DNA of 5,925 bases, taken from contig JAUVJE010000152.1 in assembly GCA_030592355.1 (NCBI GenBank), positions 1 to 5,925 on the forward strand, in the 5' to 3' direction. Position numbers and translations under genes: made by a program. This DNA is from Clostridia bacterium. Lineage in GTDB: Bacteria; Bacillota; Clostridia; DUPQ01. The notes below the pieces were generated by a model. It saw only the letters and a list, made by a program, of their open reading frames with translations, was not told where the DNA came from and made no database searches. Shown in pieces: positions 1 through 5,925 of this stretch; position 1 is the stretch's first letter; each line of letters opens with the position of its first letter.

Positions 1-561
1 GAGTATAACCCATGGTTTCGCAAACGCCGGGATTTGATTGAAAAATACTGCACCCATGGCACCGGATGGAATCCCGGAGAATATGCTTACATCGTGAACA
101 GTTATCTGAAAAGGGAAGAAACATGGAAGGACAGTATTAACGAATGGCTTGAGAAAGAGGAAATTGAACTTGAAAGAGGTCATGAATATGCATCATACAT
201 TTTTAATGCAGTGTTCGGTGACCATGAATTGTTTAAATTCAACGGTAATGTCAGAAACCATGGATTAATAACAAATCTCCCTCAAGGCTGTTGCGTTGAA
301 GTCCCGGTGCTTGCATCAAAACACGGTCTGGAAGCCATAGCTGTAGGGGATTTACCACCGCAGCTGGCACTTTTAAATAACATAAGTTCAAGATGTGAAG
401 AACTAGCCGTAGAAGGAGCTTACGAAGGGAATAAACGAAAAATATTCCATGCAATTTGCTTTGACCCGCTGACATCCGCAGTACTCAGCCTTGAAGAAAT
501 CAAACAGATGACCGATGAAATGTTTGAATCAAACAAAGAGTACCTAGCTTACTTCGATTAA
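1..561 (+). CDS. melA: GH4 alpha-galactosidase (MelA-like), C-terminal part, 5'-truncated by window edge
   Basis: The frame is open from base 1, so the gene begins outside the window; a TTG at 34 is internal and not the real start. The visible 186 residues, starting EYNPWFRKRR, match the C-terminal portion of glycoside hydrolase family 4. The hallmark stretch is GLITNLPQGCCVEVPVL (codons at about 262-312), followed by VGDLPPQLALLN, the ELAVEGAYEGN helix and FDPLTSAVLSLEEI, all close to E. coli MelA as remembered. GH4 enzymes are cytoplasmic and use NAD+ and a divalent metal in an oxidation-elimination mechanism; MelA releases galactose from melibiose-type alpha-galactosides. The N-terminal Rossmann fold and the Cys/His metal ligands lie upstream of the window, so catalytic competence cannot be judged. 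Alpha-glucosidase or alpha-galacturonidase members of GH4 remain possible. The gene ends in TAA just before the repeat array and converges on the c-di-GMP operon, with no apparent functional link to it. Confidence 0.88.
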   Translation, partial: EYNPWFRKRRDLIEKYCTHGTGWNPGEYAYIVNSYLKREETWKDSINEWLEKEEIELERGHEYASYIFNAVFGDHELFKFNGNVRNHGLITNLPQGCCVEVPVLASKHGLEAIAVGDLPPQLALLNNISSRCEELAVEGAYEGNKRKIFHAICFDPLTSAVLSLEEIKQMTDEMFESNKEYLAYFD

Positions 562-573
562 AATCAACCATGC

Positions 574-743
574 GGTCGAAAATCAACCACGCAATCCAGG
601 GTCAGCCGGTCGAAAATCAACCACGCAACCAAGGGTCAGCCGGTCGAAAATCAACCACGCAACTCAGAGTCAGCCGGTCGAAAATCAGTCACGCAACCCA
701 GAGTCAGCCGGTCGAAAATCAACCACGTGACCCAGGGTCAAAT
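574..743. repeat. Five tandem copies of a 34-bp repeat with palindromic core
   Basis: Units begin at 574, 608, 642, 676 and 710, each exactly 34 bp. The first 12 bases, GGTCGAAAATCA, are identical in all five. Differences concentrate at unit positions 13-14 and 19-27, and the last unit also diverges at its end. Partial copies flank the array: AAAATCAACCATGC at 560-573, which overlaps the melA stop codon, and AGTCGAAAA at 744-752, which runs into the terminator. The core GGTCGA-AAA-TCAACC is an imperfect inverted repeat with GGTYGA half-sites; in unit 4 the right half is degraded to TCAGTC. The array lies in the predicted 3' UTR of the melA-like mRNA. On the minus strand the unit reads GTGGTTGATTTTCGACCGGC, which resembles the repeated sub-terminal transposase sites at IS21-family ends. 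That resemblance is from memory and untested. Confidence 0.93.
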
Positions 744-747
744 AGTC

Positions 748-782
748 GAAAAAAAAGAGCCGCCAGTTAAGGCGGCTTTTTT
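748..782. terminator. Bidirectional rho-independent terminator between convergent genes
   Basis: A perfect 7-bp GC-rich stem, AGCCGCC (758-764) and GGCGGCT (771-777), encloses the 6-nt loop AGTTAA. On the + strand it is followed by a T tract (777-782). On the - strand the stem is followed, after a C, by the complement of the A run at 749-756, giving a long T tract. It can therefore end both the melA-like transcript and the three-gene operon, whose last stop codon lies 13 bp away. Confidence 0.9.
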
Positions 783-790
783 AGGAGGAA

Positions 791-2335
791 TTATGTTGTT
801 ATGAGTCTGTTTAACGAAATTTGCTCATATGCAAGCAGTTCTTCGTAAAATGGATCAAAGTCACTAATCATATCAAGGAAGTTGGTAACAATTTTCTCGT
901 CAAACTGAGTTCCGGAGTTTTCAAGAAGTTGCTGCCGGGCACTTTCAAGCCCTAGTTTTTCCCTGTACTGACGGTCGCTCATCATAGCATCAAATGCGTC
1001 TACAACGGATATTATTCTTGTTTCAAGCGTCAGTTGGTCTCCGCTTAAGCCTTCGGGATATCCAGAACCATCCAAATACTCATGATGGTATTTAACCATG
1101 GGTACGATTTCTTTGAACATAGACAGCGCCGACAAGATATGGGCTCCTTTTATTGTGTGCTGCTTAATAAGGTCATATTCAGATATAGTCAGTTTGCCGG
1201 TCTTGGCAAGTATATCGTCGCTGGTGCCGATTTTACCGACATCGTGGAACAAACCGCCTATTCTCAGTATCTCTATGGTTTTTTCATCAAGTTCCATATA
1301 TTCGCCAAGCTTCATAGCATAGAATGAAACCCTGTCAGAATGACCCCGGGTATAAATATCCTTTGCGTCAACTACAAGCCTCAGCGCTTCAATGGTATCC
1401 ATATACCTGTTCCGGAGCATATCGTATGTGCGCGACAGTTCATCATTCTTTTCATTAACCAAAGAATGAAGAAATGCATTATTAATTGAAGAAGACACTA
1501 AAGAACAATATAGAGTTAAAAGATTCATGCCGTCTTCAATTTCATCTTCGCCGATTTCTACATAAATGACGCCCATGGTGTTCATATATTCATTAACAAG
1601 GGGTAAAATAATTCCGTCTTCATAAGTTATAATTTTTTTATCCATTCTCGCTGAACCGATTTTTTCCATCATTTCATGCCCGAGATAATCAACAAAGGAA
1701 GACGCATCGCGGTCAAACTTCCCAATACCCTTGTAAATACTTTTGTCGCTATCTTCGGAAAGAGCTGCATAATTATCAAGAAGAATGAACGCATTTTCGC
1801 TGTCCAGAAGCGGAAGAATCTCCCTGAGGATTTGCTCAAGAATTTCTCCGATGGGCTGAAGGCGGTAAATGCTGGGAACAGCTTCTAAAATGCTGTTGAG
1901 TCCTTCGCTGAATTTTTTAATTGTCCGTATTTGTGATATAGACTTTATACCGGATTCAACAAGCAGTATGAATTGGTCGAATCTATCGCTTTTTTCACAA
2001 TATCCTTGTATATCAAGTTTTTTAATCGTATCCAGAGGCGGGGCGAGATCCTTATGGCCCGTAAGCAACAGGATGTACAATTCAGAATTAAATCTCCTTA
2101 TTCTCTCAACCACCTGATCACCGTGTATCGGGGCCATTAAAAAGTCAAGTATCATCAGGTCGAAATGCTCATCCTTCACCCGCTCGATTGCTTCGATAGG
2201 GTTGGTGATGCACGTTGTTTCATATCCCTGCCGGTGAAGAACGGAAGAAAGAGAGTCAATAATACCCTGGTCGTCATCCACCAGGATTATCTTATAATTT
2301 CTTTTTTCCGCACCCAATCTTTTACTGCGTCGCAT
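791..2335 (-). CDS. Response regulator with REC, GAF-like and HD-GYP domains (c-di-GMP phosphodiesterase)
   Basis: 514 residues, predicted cytoplasmic. The REC domain (about 15-130) has acidic residues D20-D22, phosphoacceptor D64 in LMILDFLMAPIHG, T92 and K115. A GAF-like segment (about 145-290) follows, assigned by pattern and position only, then a linker helix (about 295-315). The HD-GYP domain (about 316-505) has the conserved ligands: H332, H364-D365 in LFHDVGKIG, H393, H417-H418 and D446, plus the GYP motif at 425-427 within HHEYLDGSGYP. HD-GYP proteins hydrolyse c-di-GMP to pGpG or GMP, so phosphorylation at D64 probably controls turnover. The start is set by AAGGAGGT five bases upstream of the ATG. 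The gene overlaps the kinase gene by 14 nt, marking the pair as cognate. In the REC loop the usual proline sits one position late (M-A-P instead of M-P). The product could also act on cGAMP, as some HD-GYP proteins do. Confidence 0.93.
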   Translation of the reverse strand: MRRSKRLGAEKRNYKIILVDDDQGIIDSLSSVLHRQGYETTCITNPIEAIERVKDEHFDLMILDFLMAPIHGDQVVERIRRFNSELYILLLTGHKDLAPPLDTIKKLDIQGYCEKSDRFDQFILLVESGIKSISQIRTIKKFSEGLNSILEAVPSIYRLQPIGEILEQILREILPLLDSENAFILLDNYAALSEDSDKSIYKGIGKFDRDASSFVDYLGHEMMEKIGSARMDKKIITYEDGIILPLVNEYMNTMGVIYVEIGEDEIEDGMNLLTLYCSLVSSSINNAFLHSLVNEKNDELSRTYDMLRNRYMDTIEALRLVVDAKDIYTRGHSDRVSFYAMKLGEYMELDEKTIEILRIGGLFHDVGKIGTSDDILAKTGKLTISEYDLIKQHTIKGAHILSALSMFKEIVPMVKYHHEYLDGSGYPEGLSGDQLTLETRIISVVDAFDAMMSDRQYREKLGLESARQQLLENSGTQFDEKIVTNFLDMISDFDPFYEELLAYEQISLNRLITT

Positions 2336-4172
2336 CAGCTACCTCCTTGTAAATGGGAATATCAATAAAAAAGCTTGTTCCTTGCCCAATCTTTGATTCA
2401 AATGTCAGGGTACCGTTAAAGTGCCCCTTTACCGTTGAAGAAGCCATATACATGCCAAGCCCTGTACCGTCTTTCCCTTTTGTAGTGACCATTTCTTTAA
2501 ATAACTTTTCTTTGATAGAATCCGGAATACCCATTCCCTTATCACTTATTACAAACCTTATTCTACCATCATTTTGAGTTATTTTGAAGTCGATAACACC
2601 CTTTTCACCTTGATACGCCTGTATGGCGTTGGTAATTATATTGTTAAAAACCTGTACAAGAATACTCAGGTCACCCTGTAATTCAGTATAAATTGAAGCA
2701 TTCAGATCCTGTTTGAGTTCGCAATGGAACTTATTGAGTTCAAATTTCATGAGGATATTGATTCTGCTAAGGAGTTCATAAACCGTAAATATTATAGAAT
2801 CATCCGTTGAAAGCTGAACCGCCTGACCCTTAACGGCAGAAATCATTTCAGACATGTAGGAGCAATATGGCGATACCTTATGCGACCACTCTATAATATC
2901 TTTTGCGATTTCCCGATGATCTTCTTTTGTTACTTCCGGATCGTCAATTGAGTCCCTGTATTCTTCGCCCAGCGCCTCAAGAGTTTTAGAAACACCCGAT
3001 ATGGTCATTATCGGCGTCTTAAGATTGTGCGCTATGCCCCCGATAAGATTACCGAGGGAAGCCAGTCGTTCTTTTTCCATTAGAATTTCCTGACTGCGCT
3101 TCAATTCCTCCATTTGATTTTTCAATTCGGTAATGTCTTTAATAAGAATAATTGTACTATAATAGGTATTTTTCACCATAACATTAGAAACCTCTATGCT
3201 AAGGTGCAGCAAATCGTTATCTGTTTCTATTGTTTTTTCCAGGGAGAAGGGTTTGCTGTTTTTTGTTGTATTTCTAATACTCCTGTAGAAAAGCTTAGCC
3301 TCTTTTCTTCCAAGGAGATTTTCATTGAGAATCTTTTCAAGGATACTATTTCTTTGAAGGGTCATATCGCCAATCATAAACATATCTTCAGCGGATCTAT
3401 TAAAATCAAGTATTTTGAGATTTTCATTCAGGATGATAACGCCGTCTGTTATTTGGTCGAATACCCTGCTTAGAGCAACGGGCATGACATTAAGAAAATC
3501 GTATCTTAAAATAGAAAACATGAAAAATAGTATTGTTATTAAAAATGATACAGAGGTCATGTAAACAGGCAAATTAGTTACTATCTTATAACTGCTTAAA
3601 ATATTGATAACGAATGGGAACATCATCCCTATTAAAATCATTATTGATTGACGCGAGAAGAAACCGGATGATTTCAAAGAGGTATAGAAGATTAAGACAA
3701 GGCCGGCAACAATATACATATAAGTTATGATATTGTGAATCCAGAAAAAATTACCGACTTCAATCAAAGCATTGTCCGTACTGTAAAAAATTATAAACCA
3801 ATCATGCCAGGCGCCTGTAATAAGTACGAGGTATGAGATTGTGCTTGGCAGAAAAGCCAACAAGTACTTGGGTTTAAGTTTGATTTGCCGTTTGTTGTAA
3901 ATAATACCCATGAACATAAGCAATGGGGGAAGATAACATACACCAATGAAATATAAGTAAACGAATCCCCATAGGGATACGCCGGTAATAGCCCGCCAGT
4001 AAACTTCCAGCATCTGGCCGAGTTCCCAGATTAAAAGGGCAGCAATATTTAAAATAAATATATGGTGTAGTTGCGTTTTGTCCTTTTTTTTGATTGTAAA
4101 AATGAACACAAAAAAAGTCAGAACAAAAGAGATGTTAAGAATTATGAAATAGGGATTTAAAATAATTTCCAT
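2322..4172 (-). CDS. Membrane sensor histidine kinase: seven TM helices, PAS, HisKA, HATPase_c
   Basis: 616 residues. Seven hydrophobic segments fall at about 7-27, 36-56, 66-91, 102-121, 141-164, 175-195 and 203-222, the layout of the seven-TM sensor region found at the N-terminus of many Gram-positive kinases. A PAS domain (about 232-348) ends in the typical DITELKNQMEELK linker into a coiled coil. The HisKA box is GIAHNLKTPI with phosphoacceptor H382. The ATPase domain has the N box NNIITNAIQA (N515), the G1 box DKGMGIP (D544), F558 and the G2 box GTGLGMYMA. The protein should autophosphorylate at H382 and pass phosphate to D64 of the HD-GYP regulator encoded immediately downstream. The ligand is unknown; a membrane-embedded or lipophilic signal is possible. 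The residue after the histidine is Asn (N383) rather than the usual Glu/Asp, which may shift the kinase/phosphatase balance. The start follows GAGGT by 5 nt and lies 3 nt after the upstream stop codon. Confidence 0.93.
   Translation of the reverse strand: MEIILNPYFIILNISFVLTFFVFIFTIKKKDKTQLHHIFILNIAALLIWELGQMLEVYWRAITGVSLWGFVYLYFIGVCYLPPLLMFMGIIYNKRQIKLKPKYLLAFLPSTISYLVLITGAWHDWFIIFYSTDNALIEVGNFFWIHNIITYMYIVAGLVLIFYTSLKSSGFFSRQSIMILIGMMFPFVINILSSYKIVTNLPVYMTSVSFLITILFFMFSILRYDFLNVMPVALSRVFDQITDGVIILNENLKILDFNRSAEDMFMIGDMTLQRNSILEKILNENLLGRKEAKLFYRSIRNTTKNSKPFSLEKTIETDNDLLHLSIEVSNVMVKNTYYSTIILIKDITELKNQMEELKRSQEILMEKERLASLGNLIGGIAHNLKTPIMTISGVSKTLEALGEEYRDSIDDPEVTKEDHREIAKDIIEWSHKVSPYCSYMSEMISAVKGQAVQLSTDDSIIFTVYELLSRINILMKFELNKFHCELKQDLNASIYTELQGDLSILVQVFNNIITNAIQAYQGEKGVIDFKITQNDGRIRFVISDKGMGIPDSIKEKLFKEMVTTKGKDGTGLGMYMASSTVKGHFNGTLTFESKIGQGTSFFIDIPIYKEVADATQ
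2341..2348 (-). promoter_or_regulatory. Strong Shine-Dalgarno site of the HD-GYP regulator, inside the kinase gene
   Basis: The minus strand reads AAGGAGGT-AGCTG-ATG. This near-perfect anti-16S match, 5 nt from the ATG, lies within the last codons of the upstream kinase gene. It decides the start at 2335 and suggests that the regulator is translated at least as well as the kinase. Confidence 0.85.
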
Positions 4173-4175
4173 TTA

Positions 4176-5807
4176 TTACCTCGACATATTCATCATTAGA
4201 TTTTTATATTCAATGATGCCGTTTCTGTCAACAAGTCCTCTGCCTATTAAATGACTATAGCGGATTCCGGGTACATTTATGGTATCCTTTACGTCGCTGT
4301 CCAGTTTAATAAACAGATTTGTCCGGTTCTTTTCGTATCTATCGTAAAAGGATAAGGATTCACCAATTAATGCATTAAAGACAGAATTCAAATCCGGTTT
4401 TTTCTCAACGATATATACTTTTATCGAATCTAAAATATTAAAGTGGTTTAATCCGGTTGTATATGCCTCGCAAACAGCATAAGCAGTCACGACATCATCT
4501 TTAACAATCTTAATTATACATCTGTCAATATAAAGGCCGATTAACTCATAAATCTGCTTTATTTCAGTCAAATCAATATTCTTCTTGTCCAATCCATAGG
4601 TGTAGCGTACAAGAGAAGGGATGTTTTCTTCTGCATATTCTGAAAATTCGGTTGTATCGGTTAAAATTTCCGCGCTGTAAGAATTTTCAGATAAAAGCGC
4701 ATGTTCGTTGTAAGAAACTTCGAAATACTCAACGGTATCGTAGAGATACTTGTTCTTATCATTGATATAACCTGCGATACTTCCGTACATTCTGTTATGC
4801 CACTTATTCTGCGCATCAAAATAGGTGAGATAATATTCATAATAAGGATTGCATATTAAATAATCGCTTAAGCCCAGATATATGGAATGTTTTGAACTTG
4901 GGAACAACCGGGACTCGGGAATGGCGGCAAGATGCTGGGCGAGAAAAGTCTTGTTATATATCCTTAAGGCAGAAGCTCCCATATACATCTTATTGTTATG
5001 GACAAATACCGGATTTGTAGTAATCTGCGGATAATCACTGATCCTTTTTAGATTTTTATACATTTTGTTAAATGAATCTTCAATTTCATCACCCGGTTTT
5101 AGATTAAAATACCCGGAGTTTTCATACAGGAGATATATCTCCTCGCGCGAAAAAGTGAAAATCTGCTTAATGTCCGGATAAGTTTGTTTGAAAATATATC
5201 TAAACAGAGAATAGTATCTGAACCAATTATTATTGGGAAATTTTGTGCCATAGAAGAAATAGCCGTTGTCAGCTTCAATAATATATTTTACATCGGCATC
5301 AAGACGCACAAAATCATTTTTCATGAGAATCTGCATGTTTTTGATGCGGTCGCCGATTTTATAACCCAGCTTCTCTGAATAAAAAGCAACTCCTGATGTT
5401 GTAATGTCTTTAACATCATGCAGCGAACCATCCGGCATTTTAACCAGTAGTGTTTCCTCATCTGTAGGAGAGTATCGTGAAATGTGGCGCTTGAAGCTTG
5501 AAGTGAATACCACCGGCGGTTTAAGTTCCAGTATGTTTTCTGTGATATCGAGTATGCTGGTGTCAAAACTAAAAACAGTTTCCTTAAGCAGGAATGACAC
5601 ATTAATATCAAATTCCTGCACGAATCTCTCATCCATCTCATTCAGTTTTAGGAAGAGTTGCTTATCTCTGCGATAGTAGTACAGGATTCCCCTGTGAATA
5701 TCCGTCGCGGAAAAAACCACAGTAGCTTCAAGCTCCTGGGTTTTACTAATATTTCTTAAAATGTCCAAAACGTGAAGAGAGTTACCGATAACCTTATCGC
5801 GAATCAT
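4176..5807 (-). CDS. PilZ-domain c-di-GMP effector with C-terminal GNAT-like region
   Basis: 543 residues, no signal peptide or TM helix seen. Residues 1-100 look like the beta-rich domain that precedes PilZ in YcgR-type proteins. The PilZ domain (about 103-191) shows the c-di-GMP signature: R107-xxx-R111 (RHISR) and D134-x-T136-xx-G139 (DITTSG; Thr replaces the usual Ser), then a final strand ending in FYGTKF. The remaining 350 residues are not a standard PilZ partner. The stretch around ALRIYNKTFLAQHLAAI (about 280-295), PYYEYYLTYFDAQNKWHNRM (about 321-340) and the 428-535 segment resemble GNAT/FeeM-like acyltransferase-related regions sometimes found behind PilZ. This is pattern memory, and no acetyl-CoA-binding loop is clearly visible. 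The protein is inferred to be a c-di-GMP-gated enzyme or binding protein. As the first gene of the operon it is probably the output of the circuit that the kinase and HD-GYP protein control. The ATG at 5807 follows a weak GGGGT Shine-Dalgarno by 7 nt. Confidence 0.78.
   Translation of the reverse strand: MIRDKVIGNSLHVLDILRNISKTQELEATVVFSATDIHRGILYYYRRDKQLFLKLNEMDERFVQEFDINVSFLLKETVFSFDTSILDITENILELKPPVVFTSSFKRHISRYSPTDEETLLVKMPDGSLHDVKDITTSGVAFYSEKLGYKIGDRIKNMQILMKNDFVRLDADVKYIIEADNGYFFYGTKFPNNNWFRYYSLFRYIFKQTYPDIKQIFTFSREEIYLLYENSGYFNLKPGDEIEDSFNKMYKNLKRISDYPQITTNPVFVHNNKMYMGASALRIYNKTFLAQHLAAIPESRLFPSSKHSIYLGLSDYLICNPYYEYYLTYFDAQNKWHNRMYGSIAGYINDKNKYLYDTVEYFEVSYNEHALLSENSYSAEILTDTTEFSEYAEENIPSLVRYTYGLDKKNIDLTEIKQIYELIGLYIDRCIIKIVKDDVVTAYAVCEAYTTGLNHFNILDSIKVYIVEKKPDLNSVFNALIGESLSFYDRYEKNRTNLFIKLDSDVKDTINVPGIRYSHLIGRGLVDRNGIIEYKNLMMNMSR
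4178..4182 (-). promoter_or_regulatory. Shine-Dalgarno site of the kinase, overlapping the end of the PilZ gene
   Basis: The minus strand reads GAGGT-AATAA-ATG. The GAGGT includes the final Arg codon and the first base of the stop codon of the PilZ gene. A ribosome terminating there is positioned to reinitiate, so translational coupling is likely. Confidence 0.7.
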
Positions 5808-5831
5808 AATAACGACCCCGCTTTTTCTTTA

Positions 5832-5841
5832 GTATGCATAC
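5832..5841. promoter_or_regulatory. Perfect 10-bp palindrome at the predicted transcription start
   Basis: GTATGCATAC lies directly downstream of the -10 box and spans the predicted start site. It could be an operator, but several 10-bp palindromes are expected by chance in a window this long. Confidence 0.25.
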
Positions 5842-5870
5842 ATTATAAAGGTTAGAACTTGTAATTACAA
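5842..5870 (-). promoter_or_regulatory. Sigma-A-type promoter of the PilZ-kinase-HD-GYP operon
   Basis: On the minus strand, TTGTAA (5870-5865) and a perfect TATAAT (5847-5842) are separated by 17 bp. Transcription is predicted to start near 5835, giving a leader of about 28 nt before the ATG at 5807. No second promoter is evident between the three genes. A TATACT at 5904-5899 could be the -10 of a further upstream promoter, but its -35 box would run off the window. Confidence 0.72.
5859..5870. promoter_or_regulatory. Perfect 12-bp palindrome over the -35 box, possible operator
   Basis: TTGTAATTACAA is a perfect inverted repeat that includes the -35 hexamer. A further TTGTAA half-site occurs at 5918-5923. 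A dimeric regulator bound here would block or modulate the operon promoter. A 12-bp palindrome is expected about once by chance in a window this size, so only the position argues for function. Confidence 0.35.
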
Positions 5871-5925
5871 TACGAATATAGGTTCAAACCCGCACATCAG
5901 TATAAAATTTAATGAAATTGTAACA

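Noticed and set aside
560..752. CRISPR array
   Set aside because: The 34-bp units are directly head to tail with no unique spacers, and no cas genes are present.
570..770. A 66-codon open frame on the + strand across the repeats
   Set aside because: It lies entirely in the 34-bp repeats and the terminator, the period is not a multiple of three, no ribosome site precedes it and the protein is repetitive low-complexity sequence.
783..804. AGGAGGAATTATG on the + strand just after the terminator, a good-looking start signal
   Set aside because: The frame stops after three codons, and the ATG lies in the antisense of the HD-GYP gene end; it is probably chance.
3114..3473. 119-codon open frame on the + strand opposite the kinase PAS region
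   Set aside because: Antisense shadow of a well-supported kinase gene; Cys/Phe/Ile-rich with no recognisable domain.
5321..5641. 106-codon open frame on the - strand within the PilZ gene
   Set aside because: It lies in another frame of a gene with a clear PilZ domain and has no recognisable domain or ribosome site.
5881..5890. GGTTCAAACC resembling a tRNA T-arm
   Set aside because: No matching acceptor, D-arm or anticodon arm surrounds it, and the flanks are AT-rich promoter-like sequence.
5808..5925. c-di-GMP riboswitch in the operon leader
   Set aside because: The predicted leader is only about 28 nt and no conserved GEMM-type core is visible; sequence beyond the window cannot be judged.

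Overview
This 5.9 kb window is a convergent arrangement of two unrelated units. The modest GC content, strong AGGAGG-type Shine-Dalgarno sites and a sigma-A-like promoter suggest a Gram-positive anaerobe. The protein families (a GH4 alpha-galactosidase, a seven-TM/PAS histidine kinase and an HD-GYP response regulator) also fit a member of the Clostridia. This placement is an inference from style, not a database match.

Left side (1-561, + strand): the C-terminal 186 codons of a GH4 glycoside hydrolase, most like the alpha-galactosidase MelA. The gene runs in from outside the window. Between its stop codon and a strong bidirectional terminator (about 748-782) lies an array of five 34-bp tandem repeats (574-743) with partial units at both ends. 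Each unit carries an imperfect palindrome, GGTCGA-AAA-TCAACC. The array is noncoding and resembles the repeated sub-terminal sites of IS21-family elements, but no transposase is present.

Right side (5807-791, - strand): a compact three-gene operon. It is transcribed from a good sigma-A-type promoter (TTGTAA-17-TATAAT) that has perfect palindromes at the -35 box and at the predicted start. Gene order is (1) a PilZ-domain protein with a long C-terminal region resembling GNAT-type acyltransferases; (2) a membrane hybrid of seven TM helices, PAS and histidine kinase; (3) a response regulator with REC, GAF-like and HD-GYP domains. The genes are separated by 3 nt and then overlap by 14 nt, so they are probably translationally coupled.

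Together the operon reads as a self-contained cyclic-di-GMP circuit. The membrane kinase senses a signal and should phosphorylate the REC domain. The HD-GYP domain, with all expected metal ligands present, should hydrolyse c-di-GMP. The PilZ protein should bind c-di-GMP and control its own C-terminal domain. The most interesting points are the PilZ-acyltransferase-like effector co-transcribed with its presumed c-di-GMP-degrading regulator, the unusual H-N (not H-E) phosphoacceptor box of the kinase, and the 34-bp repeat array.
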